The notes below the pieces were generated by a model. It did not search any database, was not told the DNA's origin, and saw only the letters and a program-made list of their open reading frames with translations. The translations under genes were made by a program, and so were the position numbers. Shown in pieces: positions 51,583 to 53,007 of a DNA stretch of 53,007 bases (position 1 is its first letter; each line of letters starts with the position of its first letter). This DNA comes from JAAZAI01 sp050942875 (GTDB taxonomy: Bacteria; Verrucomicrobiota; Kiritimatiellia; RFP12; UBA3636), in NCBI GenBank assembly GCA_050942875.1, contig JBMNOD010000016.1, positions 1 through 53,007 on the forward strand. Reading direction: 5' to 3'.

Positions 51583-52044
51583 ATGCCTGCAGCAAAGAAA
51601 GCTGTCGCGAAAAAGGCCGCCGTGAAAAAGGCTGCCCCTGCCACGAAGGCCGCTCCCGAGAAAAAGGCCGCGCCTGCAAAGAAGGCCCCTTGCGCCGCGA
51701 AAGCCGCGCCCGCAAAGAAAGCCGCTTGCGCAACGAAGGCCGCCCCTGCCGCAAAGGCTGAGCCCGTGAAGAAGGCCACTTGTGCGAAGAAGGCTCCTTG
51801 CGCCGCGAAAGCCGCGTCCGCGAAGAAAGCCGCTTGCGCAACAAAGGCCGCATCGGCGAAGAAGGCCGCCGTGAAAAAGGCTGCCCCTGCCACGAAGGCC
51901 GCCGCCACGAAGGCCGCCGCCACGAAGGCCGCTCCTGCGAAGGCCGCATCGGCGAAGAAGGCCGCCACGAAGGCCGCTCCTGCGAAAAAAGCTGCACCAA
52001 CAAAGAAGGCCGCCGCCACGAAGGCTGCGCCTGCGAAGAAGTAG
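51583..52044 (+). CDS. histone H1-like Ala/Lys-rich DNA-binding protein
   Basis: 153 residues made almost wholly of Ala, Lys, Pro and Thr in (P/A)AKKAA-type repeats, like HctB of chlamydiae and H1-like proteins of other bacteria; it should coat and compact DNA. It has an internal duplication: two 24-residue blocks (KKAPCAAKAAPAKKAACATK and KKAPCAAKAASAKKAACATK). Five Cys are spaced through the repeats, which is not usual for such proteins. ATG 51583 with AAGGAG seven bases upstream; strong intrinsic terminator at 52071-52100. It is a single-gene transcript. Cells would need tight dose control. Confidence 0.9.
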   Translation: MPAAKKAVAKKAAVKKAAPATKAAPEKKAAPAKKAPCAAKAAPAKKAACATKAAPAAKAEPVKKATCAKKAPCAAKAASAKKAACATKAASAKKAAVKKAAPATKAAATKAAATKAAPAKAASAKKAATKAAPAKKAAPTKKAAATKAAPAKK

Positions 52045-52070
52045 GCTTCTCGCAAAGCTTGTCCACACCA

Positions 52071-52100
52071 AGACCGCATGCCTCGGCATGCGGTCTTTTT
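52071..52100 (+). terminator. intrinsic terminator of the H1-like gene
   Basis: AGACCGCATGCC, loop TC, GGCATGCGGTCT: 12-bp perfect stem followed by TTTT (then ATT). It lies 26 bases past the stop. Confidence 0.92.
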
Positions 52101-52218
52101 ATTGTTGGACGGCAACGTGCCGGCTGTCCATTTGCTCGTCACGGGCGGCGTCAACACTCTGCCACGCCACTGTAATCTGGAATTCTGCATTCAAGATCAT
52201 AGCGGTGGGAAAGGGGAA

Positions 52219-52272
52219 GGGACACGGGTTTTCCACCCCGTGGACGACCACGGACAGGAATGTCCGTGCCCC
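52219..52272 (+). repeat. double-hairpin repeat family A, copy 3
   Basis: 54 bases with ends GGGACA and GTGCCCC and the two inner hairpins of the family; the second hairpin (CACGGACA/TGTCCGTG) is intact. It lies in the 52101-52390 gap, which has no gene. Confidence 0.75.
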
Positions 52273-52390
52273 CAAGGCGCAGCGGGTTTGGGTGGCGGGG
52301 ACGGCTGGCTGAGCTTGCTTGAAAGGTTCGGGGCAGAGCAAACAAAAAAGAACGTCGGTCGGCGGGTTGCCGAACGACGTCTCGTGAAGA

Positions 52391-52467
52391 TGGTCGGGGT
52401 GAAGAGATTTGAACTCTTGACCTTTTGGTCCCGAACCAAACGCGCTACCAAGCTGCGCTACACCCCG
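52391..52467 (-). tRNA. tRNA-Pro (CGG)
   Basis: Acceptor CGGGGTG pairs with CACCCCG, then A73 and encoded CCA. Anticodon loop TTCGGGA gives CGG. D-arm GCGC-AGCTTGGTA-GCGC and T-arm TTCAAAT are canonical. Confidence 0.93.
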
Positions 52468-52532
52468 GAATGAGATCGAATGCGTGAAACGTATCAAAAA
52501 AGGGGAGGGGAAGTCAATAAGAATCGACTGCC

Positions 52533-52576
52533 AAAAAAACCCTCGCCGCGGAAAGGATGAAACGCGGCGGGGGTTT
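52533..52576 (-). terminator. intrinsic terminator after tRNA-Val (GAC)
   Basis: On the minus strand AAACCCCCGCCGCG and GCGGCGAGGGTTT pair (14 pairs with one G-T), followed by a T-run of seven. It lies between tRNA-Val and tRNA-Pro, so these two tRNAs are separate transcripts. Confidence 0.88.
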
Positions 52577-52601
52577 GGCCTGTAGCAATACACGGCCTCG
52601 A

Positions 52602-52679
52602 TGGTGGGAGATACTGGACTCGAACCAGTGACCCCTTGCATGTCAAGCAAGTGCTCTAACCAAACTGAGCTAATCCCCC
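52602..52679 (-). tRNA. tRNA-Val (GAC)
   Basis: Acceptor GGGGGAT pairs with ATCTCCC (one G-T pair), then A73 and encoded CCA. Anticodon loop TTGACAT gives GAC. The D- and T-arms are identical to the CAC tRNA-Val at 47861-47938. Confidence 0.93.
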
Positions 52680-52702
52680 GTAAGAAAGGAATGCACGATA
52701 TA

Positions 52703-53007
52703 CTAGACGTTTCGCATCCGTTCGTCAATCCAATTTTTGAGTGTACGTTTGGGCAACGCTTCAGAATCGTTTGCCGCAATGACGTCAAACAAACAGTATG
52801 CCAGAAAAGCCTTGGCCGTCGCCGATTCGATAATGCTCGTGGAATTTACAAGCGCCTTCTCAAACGACACCGTGTCGCGGACGCCTTGTTCGTACAACGC
52901 AACAGCCTCGGTGAGCGTTTCAACGGACAGAGGGTTTTCAATCGCCGGTTGGAGTGGTTGCCCAGCGGTCGCCCGTGCGCACAGCGCAACAACGAGCAGA
53001 ATCGAGG
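52703..53007 (-). CDS. exported protein, N-terminal end beyond the window
   Basis: The minus frame is open from the window edge (at least 100 residues). The visible part starts inside a hydrophobic run (SILLVVALCARATAGQP), which looks like the end of a signal peptide, so only a few residues are missing. The mature part (PLSVETLTEAVALYEQGVRD, SATAKAFLAYCLFDVIAAND, ALPKRTLKNWIDERMRNV) is predicted helical with no motif I recognise. An internal TTG at 52897 is not a likely start. It lies upstream of the tRNA-Val and Pro genes on the same strand. The function is unknown. Confidence 0.6.
   Translation of the reverse strand, partial: SILLVVALCARATAGQPLQPAIENPLSVETLTEAVALYEQGVRDTVSFEKALVNSTSIIESATAKAFLAYCLFDVIAANDSEALPKRTLKNWIDERMRNV

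Overview
The window is high-GC (mostly about 60-66% by eye), gene-dense bacterial chromosome. The content points to a Gram-negative heterotroph: a lipid A-type acyltransferase (HX4D motif), lipoproteins, Sec-exported polysaccharide-active proteins, MraY and MurF, a PTS enzyme I of the PtsP type, and class-I GlnRS. The short archaeal-type LeuC/LeuD pair, an Ala/Lys-rich histone H1-like protein, a choice-of-anchor-A/SdrD-like secreted protein and many sugar isomerases would fit the PVC group (Kiritimatiellota, Lentisphaerota or Verrucomicrobiota). This placement is an inference from gene content, not a measured phylogeny.

Layout. 1-6.2 kb (minus): truncated alpha-L-rhamnosidase, FAD-dependent oxidoreductase, HTH protein, lipoprotein and glnS; two of these junctions are 4-base ATGA overlaps. 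6.3-9.0 kb: a candidate ExK nuclease-like gene, a repeat-filled gap and an XRE/AbiEii toxin-antitoxin-like pair. 9.3-17.3 kb (minus): mraY, ptsP, a GT2 glycosyltransferase, pgi and a DEAD-box helicase. 17.4-20.6 kb (minus): rplM-rpsI and rpsB-tsf, where S2 carries a very long repetitive C-terminal tail. 21.2-28.5 kb: secreted adhesin-like protein, then a plus-strand block of membrane protein, B12-binding radical SAM protein and clan-A glycoside hydrolase. 28.5-36 kb (minus): uvrC, two small exported proteins, ahcY, an LpxL-like acyltransferase, rsfS and uxaC. 36.3-37.3 kb (plus): sugar isomerase. 37.3-39.9 kb (plus): an AT-richer Dam methylase/restriction enzyme island. 40.2-47.4 kb: ribE-ribD, tRNA-Tyr, small membrane protein, isomerase, murF, leuD-leuC and an unknown gene. 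47.8-53 kb: tRNA-Val(CAC), Gfo/Idh/MocA dehydrogenase, GHL10-like hydrolase, H1-like protein, tRNA-Pro(CGG), tRNA-Val(GAC) and a partial exported protein.

How the genes work together. Several exported or cytosolic proteins (rhamnosidase, GH39/GH5-like hydrolase, GHL10-like protein, Gfo/Idh/MocA, UxaC, two TIM-barrel isomerases) suggest uptake and breakdown of plant or host glycans including uronic acids. Housekeeping genes (translation, peptidoglycan, riboflavin, leucine, SAH recycling, repair) lie between them in short minus-strand operons. Several promoters of sigma70 type with 17-bp spacers can be read (-10 TATACT, TAGAAT, TATCTT).

The most unusual layer is non-coding. The gaps hold several families of dispersed hairpin repeats (three copies each), heptamer arrays at gene ends and in leaders, an IS630-style MITE that supplies a stop codon, and an alternating half-site array that looks like an operator.
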